A DNA stretch of 64,000 nucleotides from Catellatospora bangladeshensis (GCF_016862575.1 NZ_BONF01000033.1:62001-126000), one strand, 5' to 3'. Counted from the first letter of the stretch, positions 24,502 to 32,840 are shown. Program-made: numbers and translations. Notes: generated by a model not told the origin, from the sequence alone.

Positions 24502-25938
24502 TTGATTCCCGATCACACGTCAACACCGCGGCGTAACCGGCGGCTTGCCGCACTCGGCACCGCCGCCGCGATGACCGCCGCCACCGCACTGGCCGGTGTG
24601 CTGCTGACCACCACCGAGGCCGCCGCCGGCACGCTGAGCGGCACCTTCTACCGCGACCCCACGTCCAGCGTGAACCGGTGGCTCGCGGCCAACCCGAACG
24701 ACTCCCGCGCCTCGCTGATCTCCCAGCGCATCGGCAGCCAGCCGCAGGCGGTGTGGTTCGCGAACTACCAGCCGTCCACGATCCAGTCACAGGTGTCGGC
24801 GTACGTGGGCGCCGCCAACAACCTGAACCAGATCCCGGTGCTGGTGCCGTACATGCTGCCCAACCGCGACTGCGGCGGGGCGAGCGCGGGCGGCGCGCCG
24901 AGCATCAGCGCGTACCGGACCTGGGTGGACAGCTTCGCCGCCGGTCTGGGCACGCGCACCGCCGTGATCATCCTGGAGCCGGACTCGCTGGCGCTGCAGA
25001 CCTGCCTGTCGTCGACCGAGAAGGCCGAGCGCAACTCCGCGCTCAGCTACGCGGTGACCAAGTTCAAGCAGGTCAACGCGAACGCGAAGGTGTACCTCGA
25101 CGCCGGTCACTCGGCGTGGAACAGCCCCGCCGACACCGCCTCGCGGCTGCAGGCGGCGGGCGTGGCGAACTCGGCGGGCTTCTACTCGAACGCGTCGAAC
25201 TACCGCTGGACCGCCGACGAGGTCGCGTTCGGCCGCAACGTGCTCAGCGCGCTGGGCAACAGCAACCTGCACCAGGTGGTCGACACGTCCCGCAACGGCA
25301 AGGGGCCGCTGGGCAGCGAGTGGTGCGACCCGGCGGGCCGGGGCACCGGGCAGGCGCCGAGCACGAACACCGGCGAGGCGAGCGTCGACGCGTTCATCTG
25401 GATCAAGCTGCCCGGTGAGGCGGACGGCTGCGCCGCGGCCGCGGGGCAGTTCGTGCCGGACCTGGCGTACTCGCTGGCGCAGAACGGCGTCGTGACCAGC
25501 CCGCCCCCGTCGAACTCGGCCTCGCCGAGCCCGTCGCGCAGCCCGTCGCCGTCCCCCTCGGCCAGCCCTTCGGCGAGCCCGTCGGCCAGCCCGTCGAGCA
25601 GCCCGTCGGCTTCGCCGCAGCCCGGCGGCGCGTGCTCGGTGAGCTATCGGATCGACAGCCAGTGGGGTGAGGGGTTCGTGGCCTCGGTGACCATCACCAA
25701 CCGGGGCGCGGCGGTCTCCTCCTGGACGCTGACCTGGACCTACGCGGGCAACCAGACGATCACCAACGCCTGGAACGCCACGGTGAGCCAGAGCGGGGCC
25801 AACGTCACCGCCCGCAACGTCGCGCACAACGGCTCCATCGCCACGAACGGGTCGACCAGCTTCGGCTTCCAGGCGACCTACAGCGGCAGCAACACCAACC
25901 CGACGAGTTTCAAGCTCAACAACGTCACCTGTAGCTGA
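24502..25938 (+). CDS. Secreted GH6 cellulase with C-terminal CBM2
   Basis: A 478-aa secreted enzyme that hydrolyses beta-1,4 bonds of cellulose to release mainly cellobiose. It starts at TTG 24502 with GAGGAG 5 nt upstream. Residues 1-42 are a signal peptide with a twin-arginine-like PRRNRR and cleavage near TEAAA. The GH6 domain spans about 43-330: WFANYQP, VPYMLPNRDCGG (with D123) and VIILEPDSLAL, where D161 is the expected catalytic acid. A Ser/Pro linker (about 333-373) of SPSPSASPS-type repeats leads to a CBM2 (about 376-478) with SYRIDSQWGEGFVASVTITN and TWTYAGNQTITNAWNA. A strong hairpin follows. No CebR-like box is seen upstream. Confidence 0.95.
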   Translation: MIPDHTSTPRRNRRLAALGTAAAMTAATALAGVLLTTTEAAAGTLSGTFYRDPTSSVNRWLAANPNDSRASLISQRIGSQPQAVWFANYQPSTIQSQVSAYVGAANNLNQIPVLVPYMLPNRDCGGASAGGAPSISAYRTWVDSFAAGLGTRTAVIILEPDSLALQTCLSSTEKAERNSALSYAVTKFKQVNANAKVYLDAGHSAWNSPADTASRLQAAGVANSAGFYSNASNYRWTADEVAFGRNVLSALGNSNLHQVVDTSRNGKGPLGSEWCDPAGRGTGQAPSTNTGEASVDAFIWIKLPGEADGCAAAAGQFVPDLAYSLAQNGVVTSPPPSNSASPSPSRSPSPSPSASPSASPSASPSSSPSASPQPGGACSVSYRIDSQWGEGFVASVTITNRGAAVSSWTLTWTYAGNQTITNAWNATVSQSGANVTARNVAHNGSIATNGSTSFGFQATYSGSNTNPTSFKLNNVTCS

Positions 25939-25946
25939 CGTCCGCC

Positions 25947-25978
25947 GAGGGCCGGTGCGGTTTTCCGCGCCGGCCCTC
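25947..25978 (+). terminator. Terminator hairpin after GH6 cellulase
   Basis: Arms at 25947-25960 and 25965-25978 pair over 14 positions (one G-T wobble) around a TTTT loop, 8 bp after the stop codon. Confidence 0.8.
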
Positions 25979-25980
25979 CG

Positions 25981-26033
25981 GCATACCCCCGCCTGATTTA
26001 TGGTCGATAAAGGGCCATTTTCTGGGGGTATGC
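25981..26033. promoter_or_regulatory. GCATACCCCC ... GGGGGTATGC inverted repeat
   Basis: Perfect 10-bp arms at 25981-25990 and 26024-26033 flank a 33-nt AT-richer segment (TGATTTATGGTCGATAAAG within it), ending 18 bp before the cupin start. The arms match the motif at 7102 and 23183. The spacing suggests two operator half-sites around a promoter. Confidence 0.45.
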
Positions 26034-26051
26034 AGAAAAGAGGTGCTCACC

Positions 26052-26414
26052 ATGGGTGGCATCGAGCTGAAGAACTTCGACCGGCCCGACGAGTCCCGCG
26101 AGTTCGCGGGCAAGGGCCGGATGGACCTGGTGCAGGTCGCCGGGAAGACGGTCGGCCGGGCGCGCTTCGAGCCGGGCTGGCGCTGGACGGTCAACATCGG
26201 CCCGATCGTCGGCGCCGACGCGTGCGAGACCTCCCACCTGGGCTACTGCGTCTCGGGCACGATGCGGGTCACCATGAGGGACGGGACCGTGCAGGACTTC
26301 ACCGCCGGGGACCTGGTCGCCATCCAGCCCGGCCACGACGCCGAGGTGGTGAGCGACGAGCCGGTGGTCTTCGTGGACTTCGGCGAGATCACCGACTACG
26401 CCAAGCCGCACTGA
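26052..26414 (+). CDS. Cupin domain protein
   Basis: A 120-aa single-domain cupin. The first motif lies in HLGYCVSGTMRVTMRDGTV and the second in FTAGDLVAIQPGHDAEVVSDEPVVFVDF. The metal-binding pattern is reduced compared with classical cupins (one clear His in each motif), as in small sensor-like or isomerase-like cupins. It is cytosolic. The ATG at 26052 is preferred over the GTG at 26043 because AAGAGG ends 9 nt upstream and the GTG overlaps it. It stands alone between the cellulase and bcp, with an inverted repeat in its upstream region. The biochemical role is unknown. Confidence 0.82.
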   Translation: MGGIELKNFDRPDESREFAGKGRMDLVQVAGKTVGRARFEPGWRWTVNIGPIVGADACETSHLGYCVSGTMRVTMRDGTVQDFTAGDLVAIQPGHDAEVVSDEPVVFVDFGEITDYAKPH

Positions 26415-26486
26415 TCAGCCCGGGGTGGGCGCGCCGGGGGGATCCGAATACGATTCGTGTCCGACGGCGGTGACAGGAGGCAGGGC

Positions 26487-26957
26487 ATGGCAAAGGTACG
26501 CGGTCCGCAGGTCGGTGACGAGGCGCCCGACTTCGAGCTGGCCTCGCAGAGCGGCGAGCGGGTGCGGCTGAGCGACTACCGCGGCAAGCAGGCCGTGGTG
26601 CTGTACTTCTACCCGAAGGACGACACCTCCGGCTGCACCGCCCAGGCGTGCTCGCTGCGCGACAGCTACGAGGTCTTCACCGACGCCGGCGCGCAGGTCA
26701 TCGGCATCAGCTCCGACTCGGTCGAGTCGCACACCGCGTTCGCGAGCAAGTACCGGCTGCCGTTCGCGCTGCTGGCCGACGAGGGCGGCGCGGTGCGCAA
26801 GGCGTACGACGTCCCCGCCACCTTCGGCATCCTCCCCGGCCGCGTCACCTACGTGATCGACCGCGAGGGCGTGGTGCGCCACGTCTTCTCCTCGCAGGCC
26901 AACATCGGCAAGCACGTCAACGGCGCCCTGGAGATCGTCCAGCAACTCGCTTCCTGA
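26487..26957 (+). CDS. bcp: Thioredoxin-dependent thiol peroxidase (Bcp/PrxQ)
   Basis: A 156-aa peroxiredoxin that reduces hydrogen peroxide and organic hydroperoxides using thioredoxin. The motif YFYPKDDTSGCTAQACSLRD gives the peroxidatic C50 and resolving C55, the two-cysteine arrangement of the atypical Bcp class. FALLADEGGAVRKAYDV and RVTYVIDREGVVRHVF are conserved downstream. The ATG at 26487 follows AGGAGG at 26475-26480. The stop is overlapped by a 53-bp repeat, whose first A is the last base of the TGA. Confidence 0.96.
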   Translation: MAKVRGPQVGDEAPDFELASQSGERVRLSDYRGKQAVVLYFYPKDDTSGCTAQACSLRDSYEVFTDAGAQVIGISSDSVESHTAFASKYRLPFALLADEGGAVRKAYDVPATFGILPGRVTYVIDREGVVRHVFSSQANIGKHVNGALEIVQQLAS

Positions 26958-27009
26958 AAGGAAGGGCACCTTCTTAACGCTATGCGTAGAAGAAGGTGCC
27001 CTTCTTAAC
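26957..27009 (+). repeat. 53-bp double-hairpin repeat, copy 5
   Basis: It begins in the last base of the bcp stop codon (TGAAAGGAAGG) and ends TTCTTAAC. The spacer is CGCTATGCGTAG. The two halves are complementary over about 15 bp, so a single long hairpin can form. Confidence 0.9.
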
Positions 27010-27113
27010 TCTGCGGGTGCGGGTCGCCTAGGCTCGGCGTGGACTTCGAAGGCGAAGGGCGTCGCGCCGGCGTACCCCTCGCGCGCGTGCGCCCGGCGAG
27101 GCTAGGCAGGCAC

Positions 27114-28868
27114 ATGGCGCTGGCGCAGCACCCCCTTGACCACCGCTACCACGGCGAGCACCCGGTCCGCACCGTCGCCTACCTGCTGCGGGAGGACCGC
27201 AGGCGGCTGGCGCTGGGCGTGCTCGCGTTCGGTGTCAAGCACAGCCCGACCTGGCTGCTGCCGCTGGTCACCGCGAACGTCATCGACGTGGTGGTGGAGC
27301 ACCGGCCCGTCGCCCAGCTGTGGTGGGCCACCGCGATCCTGCTGGCCTGCCTGAGCCTCAACTACCCGTTCCACGTGCTGTTCGTACGCAACCACAGCGG
27401 CTCCGTCCGCCGCATGGGCACCCGCCTGCGCTCGGCGCTGTGCCGCCGTATGCAGGAACTCTCCATCGGCTACCACTCCCGCTCCAGCGCGGCGGTGCTC
27501 CAGTCGAAGGTGATCCGCGACGTCGAGGGCATCGAGCAGATGGTGCAGCAGGCCGGGGACGTCGGCGTGGGCGCGCTGATGATGCTGCTCGGCGGCACCG
27601 TGATCATCGCCGTCCGGGCGCCGCTCTACCTGCCGATCTTCCTGGTGCTGGTGCCGGCCGCGGCGTTCCTGGTGATGAGCCTGCGCAACCGGATGCGTAC
27701 CGACAACGAGAGCTTCCGCCGCGAGGTGGAGGGGCTGTCGTCGCGGGTCGCCGAGATGACCACGCTCATCCCGATCACCCGCGCGCACGGCCTGGAGCGC
27801 GACGCGCTGCGCCGCGTCGACGGCACGCTGGACCGGGTGCTGCGCGCCGGGCTGCGGCTGGACCTGCTCAACGGCCGGTTCGGCGCGCTGGCCTGGACCC
27901 AGATGCAGGTGCTCAGCGTGGCGTGCCTGGCCGGGTCGGCGCTGGCCACGTACTACGGCTGGACGTCGACCACGGCCGGGGACGTGGTGATGCTCAGCGC
28001 GTTCTTCTCGACCCTGACGTCGAGCGTCATGACGCTGATGAGCCTCGGCCCGGTCATCGTGAAGGGGCTGGAGTCGGTGCGCTCCGTCGGCGAGGTGCTC
28101 CAGGCGCCCGACCTGGAGGTCAACGCGGGCAAGACCGAGGTGGCGGAGGTGCGCGGCGCCGTCTCGTTCGAGGGCGTCGGGTTCGCGTACGACGGCGCGG
28201 CGGGCACCGCCGTGCGCGACTTCACCCTGGCCGTCGCGCCCGGCGAGCGGATCGCGCTGGTCGGCCCGTCCGGTGCGGGCAAGTCCACCATCCTGAACCT
28301 GGTCATCGGCTTCCTGCGCCCGTCCTCCGGCCGCATCCTGCTCGACGGCCGCGACATGGAGAGCCTGGACCTGCGTACGTACCGGCGCTTCGTATCGGTG
28401 GTCCCGCAGGAGCCGATCCTGTTCGAGGGCAGCATCCGGGAGAACGTCACCTACGGCATGGCCGATGTGTCCCTGGAGCGGGTGCGGCAGGCGCTCGCCG
28501 ACGCGAACGCGCTGGACTTCGTCGACCAGCTCACCGACGGGCTGGACACCGTGGTGGGGGAGCGCGGCGCGCGCCTGTCCGGCGGCCAGCGCCAGCGGCT
28601 GGCCATCGCCCGCGCCCTGATCCGCGACCCGCGCGTGCTGATCCTGGACGAGGCGACCTCGGCGCTGGACACCCACTCCGAATCCCTGATCCAGCAGGCC
28701 ATGGAGCGCCTGGTGGCCGGTCGCACCGTGTTCGTCGTGGCGCACCGCCTGTCCACCATCCGCAACGCCGACCGCATCGTCGTCATGCGCGACGGGTGCA
28801 TCGAGCAGATCGGGACCCACGCCGAACTGCTCGCCCGCCCCGGCACCTACGCCACCCTGGCCAGGTAA
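27114..28868 (+). CDS. ABC transporter, fused membrane and ATPase domains (exporter type)
   Basis: A 584-aa half-transporter. The membrane domain (about residues 1-330) has the exporter helices and the SKVIRDVEGIEQMVQQAGDVG coupling region. The ATPase has Walker A GPSGAGKST (384-392), Q-loop VPQEPILFEGSIREN, signature LSGGQRQRLAIAR, Walker B VLILDEATSALD and the switch H in VAHRLSTI. It would act as a homodimer or with a partner encoded elsewhere; no second half-transporter gene is adjacent. Exported substrate unknown. The ATG at 27114 starts MALAQHPLDHRYHGEHP; the upstream extension has no ribosome site. The stop TAA is overlapped by repeat copy 6. Confidence 0.92.
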   Translation: MALAQHPLDHRYHGEHPVRTVAYLLREDRRRLALGVLAFGVKHSPTWLLPLVTANVIDVVVEHRPVAQLWWATAILLACLSLNYPFHVLFVRNHSGSVRRMGTRLRSALCRRMQELSIGYHSRSSAAVLQSKVIRDVEGIEQMVQQAGDVGVGALMMLLGGTVIIAVRAPLYLPIFLVLVPAAAFLVMSLRNRMRTDNESFRREVEGLSSRVAEMTTLIPITRAHGLERDALRRVDGTLDRVLRAGLRLDLLNGRFGALAWTQMQVLSVACLAGSALATYYGWTSTTAGDVVMLSAFFSTLTSSVMTLMSLGPVIVKGLESVRSVGEVLQAPDLEVNAGKTEVAEVRGAVSFEGVGFAYDGAAGTAVRDFTLAVAPGERIALVGPSGAGKSTILNLVIGFLRPSSGRILLDGRDMESLDLRTYRRFVSVVPQEPILFEGSIRENVTYGMADVSLERVRQALADANALDFVDQLTDGLDTVVGERGARLSGGQRQRLAIARALIRDPRVLILDEATSALDTHSESLIQQAMERLVAGRTVFVVAHRLSTIRNADRIVVMRDGCIEQIGTHAELLARPGTYATLAR

Positions 28869-28919
28869 GGAAGGGCACCTTCTTATCGTTTTCCGTGGTA
28901 GAAGGTGCCCTTCTTAACG
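28867..28919 (+). repeat. 53-bp double-hairpin repeat, copy 6
   Basis: It begins at the second base of the ABC gene stop codon (TAAGGAAGG) and ends TTCTTAACG. The spacer GTTTTCCGTGGTAG resembles that of copy 3. The units are in opposite loop orientation. Confidence 0.9.
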
Positions 28920-28955
28920 GCTCGCGGTCGGGGCGGCGGGACAGGGATGTGTACG

Positions 28956-29570
28956 ATGCCCGCCGTGATCGACTCCTCCTCCTCCACCACCGCGACCCGC
29001 CGCCTCGACGCGCAGATCGCGCTGAGCGTCCTGGCCCTGATCCTGACCGTCGGCGGGACCGTGTGGCTCGGTGAGCTGGCCGACGAGGTCCCGGTGCTGC
29101 GCGAGGCTTACTCCCGCTGGCACGGGGTCGGGTACGTGCTGATCTGCGCGTTCATGGTCGCGGTGCTTGTCGGCGCGGTGCTGCACTCGGTGCGGGCCGG
29201 GCGGGCGGGGCGCTCCGTCCGGCTGGGCTGGGTGAACGCGGCGCTGGTGTTGGCGTACGGGGCGCTGGTCGCGCTGCTCGCCTGGTACCTCGGGCCGGAG
29301 GTGCCCCAGCACTTCAGCGGCGGGCGCGGTGGCGGCGTGAAGGGCTCGTACGTCGCCTGGCTGGTCGCGGTGCTGCCGTGGCTCGCGTTCGTCGCCTGCT
29401 TCGGCGGCCTCTTCCCGAAGACGCACTCCGACCTGCCGAGCGCGGACAAGGGGCGCACGCAGCCGGTGCAGCCGAAGTTCTACCGGGTCCCGCTGCTCAC
29501 CGCGGTCGTCAGCTGGTGCCTCGGCATCCTGCCGTTCCTGTTCGTACTGCTCGCCTTCACCCTCCGCTGA
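28956..29570 (+). CDS. Hypothetical four-helix membrane protein
   Basis: A 204-aa integral membrane protein with four hydrophobic segments: about residues 19-39 (IALSVLALILTVGGTVW), 60-80 (GYVLICAFMVAVLVGAVL), 94-115 (VNAALVLAYGALVALLAWYL) and 135-155, plus a C-terminal one (LLTAVVSWCLGILPFLFVLL, about 182-201). A loop contains FSGGRGGGVKG. I recognise no family. The ATG at 28956 has GGGA 8 nt upstream; an ATG at 28947 is the alternative. It lies just after repeat copy 6 and is followed by a copy of the 75-bp inverted repeat. Confidence 0.7.
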   Translation: MPAVIDSSSSTTATRRLDAQIALSVLALILTVGGTVWLGELADEVPVLREAYSRWHGVGYVLICAFMVAVLVGAVLHSVRAGRAGRSVRLGWVNAALVLAYGALVALLAWYLGPEVPQHFSGGRGGGVKGSYVAWLVAVLPWLAFVACFGGLFPKTHSDLPSADKGRTQPVQPKFYRVPLLTAVVSWCLGILPFLFVLLAFTLR

Positions 29571-29635
29571 CCCCCGATCCGTTCCTCGCCGGGCCGCGCC
29601 GGGCCGTCCCGCGCCGCCCCGCCCCGCCCCGCCAA

Positions 29636-29710
29636 GATCGTTCGATTTGCCTGGCAGATGGGCGAATGCGGGCTCAAGATACGCCCGTCTGCCAGGCAAG
29701 TTGGACGATC
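29636..29710. repeat. 75-bp inverted repeat family, copy B
   Basis: Arms 29636-29664 and 29682-29710 are close 29-bp complements starting GATCGTTCGATTTGCC. The spacer is AATGCGGGCTCAAGATA. It lies between the convergent stop codons of the 28956 and 29800 genes, so it may end transcription from either side. The right arm continues into a 32-bp tandem repeat. Confidence 0.85.
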
Positions 29711-29796
29711 AAGAAGCGCCAGTGTCGGGGAGTTGGACGATCAAGGAGCGCCGGGGTCGGGGAGTTCGGCGATCGAGGAGCGCTCGTGTGGGGGAG
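29701..29796 (+). repeat. Three tandem 32-bp units derived from the 75-bp repeat arm
   Basis: Units 29701-29732, 29733-29764 and 29765-29796 share TTGGACGATCAAGGAGCG and GGTCGGGGAG, with the third the most diverged. The first 10 bp of unit 1 are the outer end of the inverted-repeat right arm. It looks like a tandem expansion of that boundary. No ORF runs through it. Confidence 0.85.
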
Positions 29797-29798
29797 GG

Positions 29799-29851
29799 GT
29801 TAAGAAGGTGCCCTTCCTCTACGGAAAGCGTTAAGAAGGTGCCCTTCCTTT
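29799..29851 (-). repeat. 53-bp double-hairpin repeat, copy 7 (partly coding)
   Basis: Identical to copy 4. On the minus strand it forms the 3' end of the 29800-30243 gene: the frame stays open through both units and stops at the TAA in the last unit. Both units share the same loop orientation. Confidence 0.88.
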
Positions 29852-30243
29852 GTCAGGAGGAGGAGGGTGGCGGGGAGGACGAGGCCGAGGAGGAGGGGGA
29901 GCAGGCCGGCGGTCCAGTCGGCGGTGGTGAGGGTGCCCTGGTGGGTGAGGTGGTATGCCAGGTGCAGGGTGTCGAAGATGAGGGCGCCGGTGAGGGACAG
30001 GCGGGCGAGGGCGGGGCGGTAGTGCACGGCGGGGACGGCGAGCAGGACGCCCAGGGTGAGGAAGGTCGCGCCGAGGTCGGCGGTGAGGTGCTCGTTGTAG
30101 GGCGGATAGCCGGCCGTCCAGTGGTGCCCGAAGCCGGGGAAGGTGCGGAAGAAGTGCGCCGGGGCGGCGTACGCCCACAGCCCCCACCACAGGTGCACCG
30201 CCGCCATGCCGGCCAGCCCGATCCGGACGATGGTCGTTCGCAT
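29800..30243 (-). CDS. Hypothetical four-helix membrane protein with repeat-encoded C-terminus
   Basis: A 147-aa protein starting at the ATG complementary to 30241-30243. Four hydrophobic segments are visible: about residues 8-26, 53-75, 84-101 and 113-131. HFFRTFPGFGHHWTAGYPPYNEH between the first two is distinctive, with several histidines, as is FDTLHLAYHLTHQG before the last. The final 16 residues, KEGHLLNAFRRGRAPS, are encoded by the 53-bp repeat. The gene follows the flavoenzyme gene by 17 bp on the same strand and is probably co-transcribed. No function is assigned. Confidence 0.72.
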   Translation of the reverse strand: MRTTIVRIGLAGMAAVHLWWGLWAYAAPAHFFRTFPGFGHHWTAGYPPYNEHLTADLGATFLTLGVLLAVPAVHYRPALARLSLTGALIFDTLHLAYHLTHQGTLTTADWTAGLLPLLLGLVLPATLLLLTKEGHLLNAFRRGRAPS

Positions 30244-30260
30244 GGCGGCAGTGTCCCGTA

Positions 30261-31607
30261 TCAGTCGAGCTGCTGCACGGCCGCCTCGATGGCCCGGTGG
30301 AACGTCGGGTACGCGTAGATCATGTTCTTGAGCAGGTGCACCGGCACCTGGGCGTGCACCGCGACGGCCAGCGCGCTGAGCACCTCGCCGCCGTTCGGTC
30401 CCGCCGAGGTGGCCCCGACCAGCACGTCCCGGTCCATGTCGGCGACCAGCTTGATGAACCCCTCGTTGCCGGCCTTGTGGATCCACCCGCGCGCCGACTC
30501 GGGGATCTTCGTGTACGCCGTCTGCACGTGGATGCCGTGGTGGCGCGCGGCGTCCTCGGTGAGCCCGACCGACCCGATCTCGGGGTCGGTGAAGGTGACC
30601 CGGGGCTGTGCCCGGTAGTCGGCGGGCGGCCCGCCCTGCCCGAGGATGTCCCGGATCGCGATCCCGGCCTGGTACATCGCCATGTGCGTGAACGCGCCGT
30701 GGCCGGTGCAGTCGCCGACCGCCCACAGCCCGTCGGCGGCCCGCATGTGCTCGTCCACGCTGATGGCTTTGGCGGCCGGGTCGAGACCGACGGTGTCGAG
30801 GCCGAGCTTGTGCAGGTCACTGGTGCGGCCGGTCGCGACGAGCAGCTTCTCCGAGGTGACCGTGCTGCCGTCGGCGAGGTGCACGGTCATGCCGTCGACG
30901 CGTTCGGCGCGGCTGCCGGTGTGCACGGTGACGCCCTCGCGCTTCAGGATCTCCGTGATCAGCTCGGAGGACTCCGGCTCCTCGTACACCATCAGCCGGT
31001 CCATGGCCTCGACGATGGTGACGCGTACGCCGAAGCGGGCGAACATCTGCGCCAGTTCGAGGCCGATCGCGCCGCCGCCGAGCACGGTGATCGAGGCGGG
31101 CAGCGTGTCGGTCTCGATGGCCTCCTTGTTGGTCCAGTACGGCGCCTCGGCCAGCCCCGGGATGGGCGGGATCGCCGCCTTGGTGCCGGTCGCGATCACC
31201 ACGCCCTTGCGCGCGGTGTACGTCTGCCCGTCGACCTCGACCTGCTTGGGCCCGGTGAGCCTGCCGGTGCCGCGCAGGAAGCGCCCGCCGCGGCCGGTGA
31301 ACCGGTCGACGGCGACCTTGTCGTTCCACGAGTCGGTGGCCTCGTCGCGGATGCGCAGCGCGACCGGGGCCCAGTCGGGGAAGACCTCCGACGCGCCGGC
31401 CATGCCGGTGATCCGGCGGCCCTCGGTGAGCAGCCCGCTCGCCCTGATCATCATCTTGCTGGGGATGCATCCCCAGTACGGGCACTCGCCGCCGACCAGC
31501 CGGTTCTCGATGCCGAGGACGCTCAGCCCGGCGTCGGCGAGCTTGCCGCCGACCTCCTCGCCGCCGACCCCCAGGCCCAGCACGATGACGTCCAGTTCAT
31601 CAGCCAT
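30261..31607 (-). CDS. Pyridine nucleotide-disulfide oxidoreductase (mercuric reductase/lipoamide dehydrogenase-like)
   Basis: A 448-aa FAD enzyme of the class I disulfide reductase family. FAD binding is at DVIVLGLGVGGEEVGGKLADAG, and the redox pair is GGECPYWGCIPSK (C42 and C47). The NAD(P) loop is VLGGGAIGLELAQMFARFG and the second FAD motif is LWAVGDCTGHGAFTH. The C-terminal dimerisation domain reads VTFTDPEIGSVGLTE and ends YAYPTFHRAIEAAVQQL, with H and E where lipoamide dehydrogenases carry the active-site His-Glu pair. Mercuric reductase would need a terminal Cys pair, which is absent. It begins 23 bp after cebR on the same strand. Confidence 0.9.
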   Translation of the reverse strand: MADELDVIVLGLGVGGEEVGGKLADAGLSVLGIENRLVGGECPYWGCIPSKMMIRASGLLTEGRRITGMAGASEVFPDWAPVALRIRDEATDSWNDKVAVDRFTGRGGRFLRGTGRLTGPKQVEVDGQTYTARKGVVIATGTKAAIPPIPGLAEAPYWTNKEAIETDTLPASITVLGGGAIGLELAQMFARFGVRVTIVEAMDRLMVYEEPESSELITEILKREGVTVHTGSRAERVDGMTVHLADGSTVTSEKLLVATGRTSDLHKLGLDTVGLDPAAKAISVDEHMRAADGLWAVGDCTGHGAFTHMAMYQAGIAIRDILGQGGPPADYRAQPRVTFTDPEIGSVGLTEDAARHHGIHVQTAYTKIPESARGWIHKAGNEGFIKLVADMDRDVLVGATSAGPNGGEVLSALAVAVHAQVPVHLLKNMIYAYPTFHRAIEAAVQQLD

Positions 31608-31630
31608 GAGTCCTGTATATCCGAATCCGG

Positions 31631-32641
31631 TCACGCGGAAGCGCGTACCACCAGTTCCGTGGGCAGCACGACCGAGGACGGCACGTCGTCGCCCGCGACC
31701 ACGCGCAGCAGCTGGCGGGCCAGCTCGCGGCCCAGCTCCAGGATCGGCTGCCGCACGGTGGTCAGCGGCGGGTCGGTGAACCGGGAGATGTCGAAGTCGT
31801 CGAAGCCGACCACGGCCACGTCGTCGGGGATGCGGCGGCCCAGCTCGCGCAGCGTGGTGATCGCCCCGTGCGCCATCAGGTCCGAGGCGACGAACACCGC
31901 GTCCAGCAGCGGGTCGTCCTCCAGCAGCTGGCGCATGGCGGTGGCCCCGGACTCGCGGGTGAAGTCGCCGACGGCCACGATCGAGCGCCGGTCGGAGCCC
32001 TGCAGCTCGGCGCGGTAGCCGGCGAGCCGGTCGATGCCGGCGACCATGTCCTGCGGCCCGGCGATGGTCGCGATCCGGGACCGGCCCGAGTCGAGCAGGT
32101 GGCGTACGGCCTTGCGCACGCCGCCGATGTGGTCCACGTCGACGTACGGCACCGGCGAGCGCCCCAGCGGGCGGCCGCTGACCACGACCGGGACGCCGAG
32201 CCGGTGCAGCTGGCCGGGCAGCGGGTCGACGCCGTGCGTGGAGGCGAACAGCACCCCGTCCACGTGCCGGGCGGTGGTGTAGCGCTCGACCCGCTCGTAC
32301 CCGCCGACGGTGTTGGTCATCATCAGCACGAGCTGCTTGTTCGCGGCGTCGAGCTCCTGGCTTACGCCGTGGATGATGCTCGGGAAGAACGGGTCGTCGG
32401 AGAAGACGCGGCTGGCGCTCTCCGGCAGGACCAGGGCGATCGAGTCGGTGCGCTGGGTGACCAGGCTGCGGGCGGCCGCGTTGGGGATGTAGCCCAGCTC
32501 CTCGACGGCGCGGCGCACCGCGGCGCGGATGGGCTCGGCGACCTTGGGTGAGCCGTTGACGACCCGGGAGACGGTGGCCCGGGAGACCCCGGCCAGGCGC
32601 GCCACGGCCTCCAGCGTGGGCCGCTCGCCGCGCTCGCTCAT
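31631..32641 (-). CDS. cebR: LacI family repressor of cellobiose utilisation (CebR-like)
   Basis: A 336-aa regulator. The LacI helix-turn-helix is LEAVARLAGVSRATVSRVVN (about residues 10-29) with the hinge GYIPNAAARSLVTQRT, followed by the periplasmic-binding-like sensor domain (IALVLPESAS onward) ending VVLPTELVVRASA. The ATG is the complement of 32639-32641 with a purine-rich AAGGGGGAAGG upstream. It diverges from cebE with GAGAGCGCTCTC-type boxes in between, which match the CebR operator known from Streptomyces (TGGGAGCGCTCCCA). Cellobiose or cellotriose is the expected inducer by family analogy. Confidence 0.9.
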   Translation of the reverse strand: MSERGERPTLEAVARLAGVSRATVSRVVNGSPKVAEPIRAAVRRAVEELGYIPNAAARSLVTQRTDSIALVLPESASRVFSDDPFFPSIIHGVSQELDAANKQLVLMMTNTVGGYERVERYTTARHVDGVLFASTHGVDPLPGQLHRLGVPVVVSGRPLGRSPVPYVDVDHIGGVRKAVRHLLDSGRSRIATIAGPQDMVAGIDRLAGYRAELQGSDRRSIVAVGDFTRESGATAMRQLLEDDPLLDAVFVASDLMAHGAITTLRELGRRIPDDVAVVGFDDFDISRFTDPPLTTVRQPILELGRELARQLLRVVAGDDVPSSVVLPTELVVRASA

Positions 32642-32729
32642 GCCTTCCCCCTTGCTGCACTCCGGCGGCCCGCGGACGGGCGGGCCGAGATGACCTTACC
32701 GCCCGCGCGTTCCGGCGCGAAGTCGCACG

Positions 32730-32760
32730 TGAGAGCGCTTTCTGTGTGAGAGCGTTTGCA
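32730..32760. promoter_or_regulatory. Two CebR-like boxes near the cebR side
   Basis: TGAGAGCGCTTTCT (32730-32743) and TGAGAGCGTTTGCA (32747-32760) start 17 bp apart, on the same helical face within about 1.5 turns. They lie about 90-120 bp before cebR and probably serve autoregulation and cooperative repression with the box at 32826. Confidence 0.7.
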
Positions 32761-32789
32761 CAACTCGGTAACGCCCTGGAAATCGTGCC

Positions 32790-32840
32790 TTGACAGCGCA
32801 GGAGAACAGCCCGATGCTCTGCTGTGAGAGCGCTCTCTCA
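32790..32840 (+). promoter_or_regulatory. cebE promoter with start-site operator
   Basis: TTGACA (-35, 32790-32795) and GATGCT (possible -10, 32813-32818) are 17 bp apart. The perfect palindrome GAGAGCGCTCTC (32826-32837) covers the expected transcription start, the classical position for LacI-type repression. The cebE ATG is 66 bp downstream. Confidence 0.7.

Noticed and set aside
30261-31607. Mercuric reductase identity for the flavoprotein
   Set aside because: It has the redox Cys pair but lacks the terminal cysteine pair and the N-terminal metal-binding domain, and no mer genes are nearby.
30261-32660. A 799-codon ORF that would fuse a LacI-like stretch to the flavoprotein
   Set aside because: The upstream part is in another frame than cebR and has shadow composition. 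The flavoprotein begins with its normal family start MADELDVIVLGLG at 31607.
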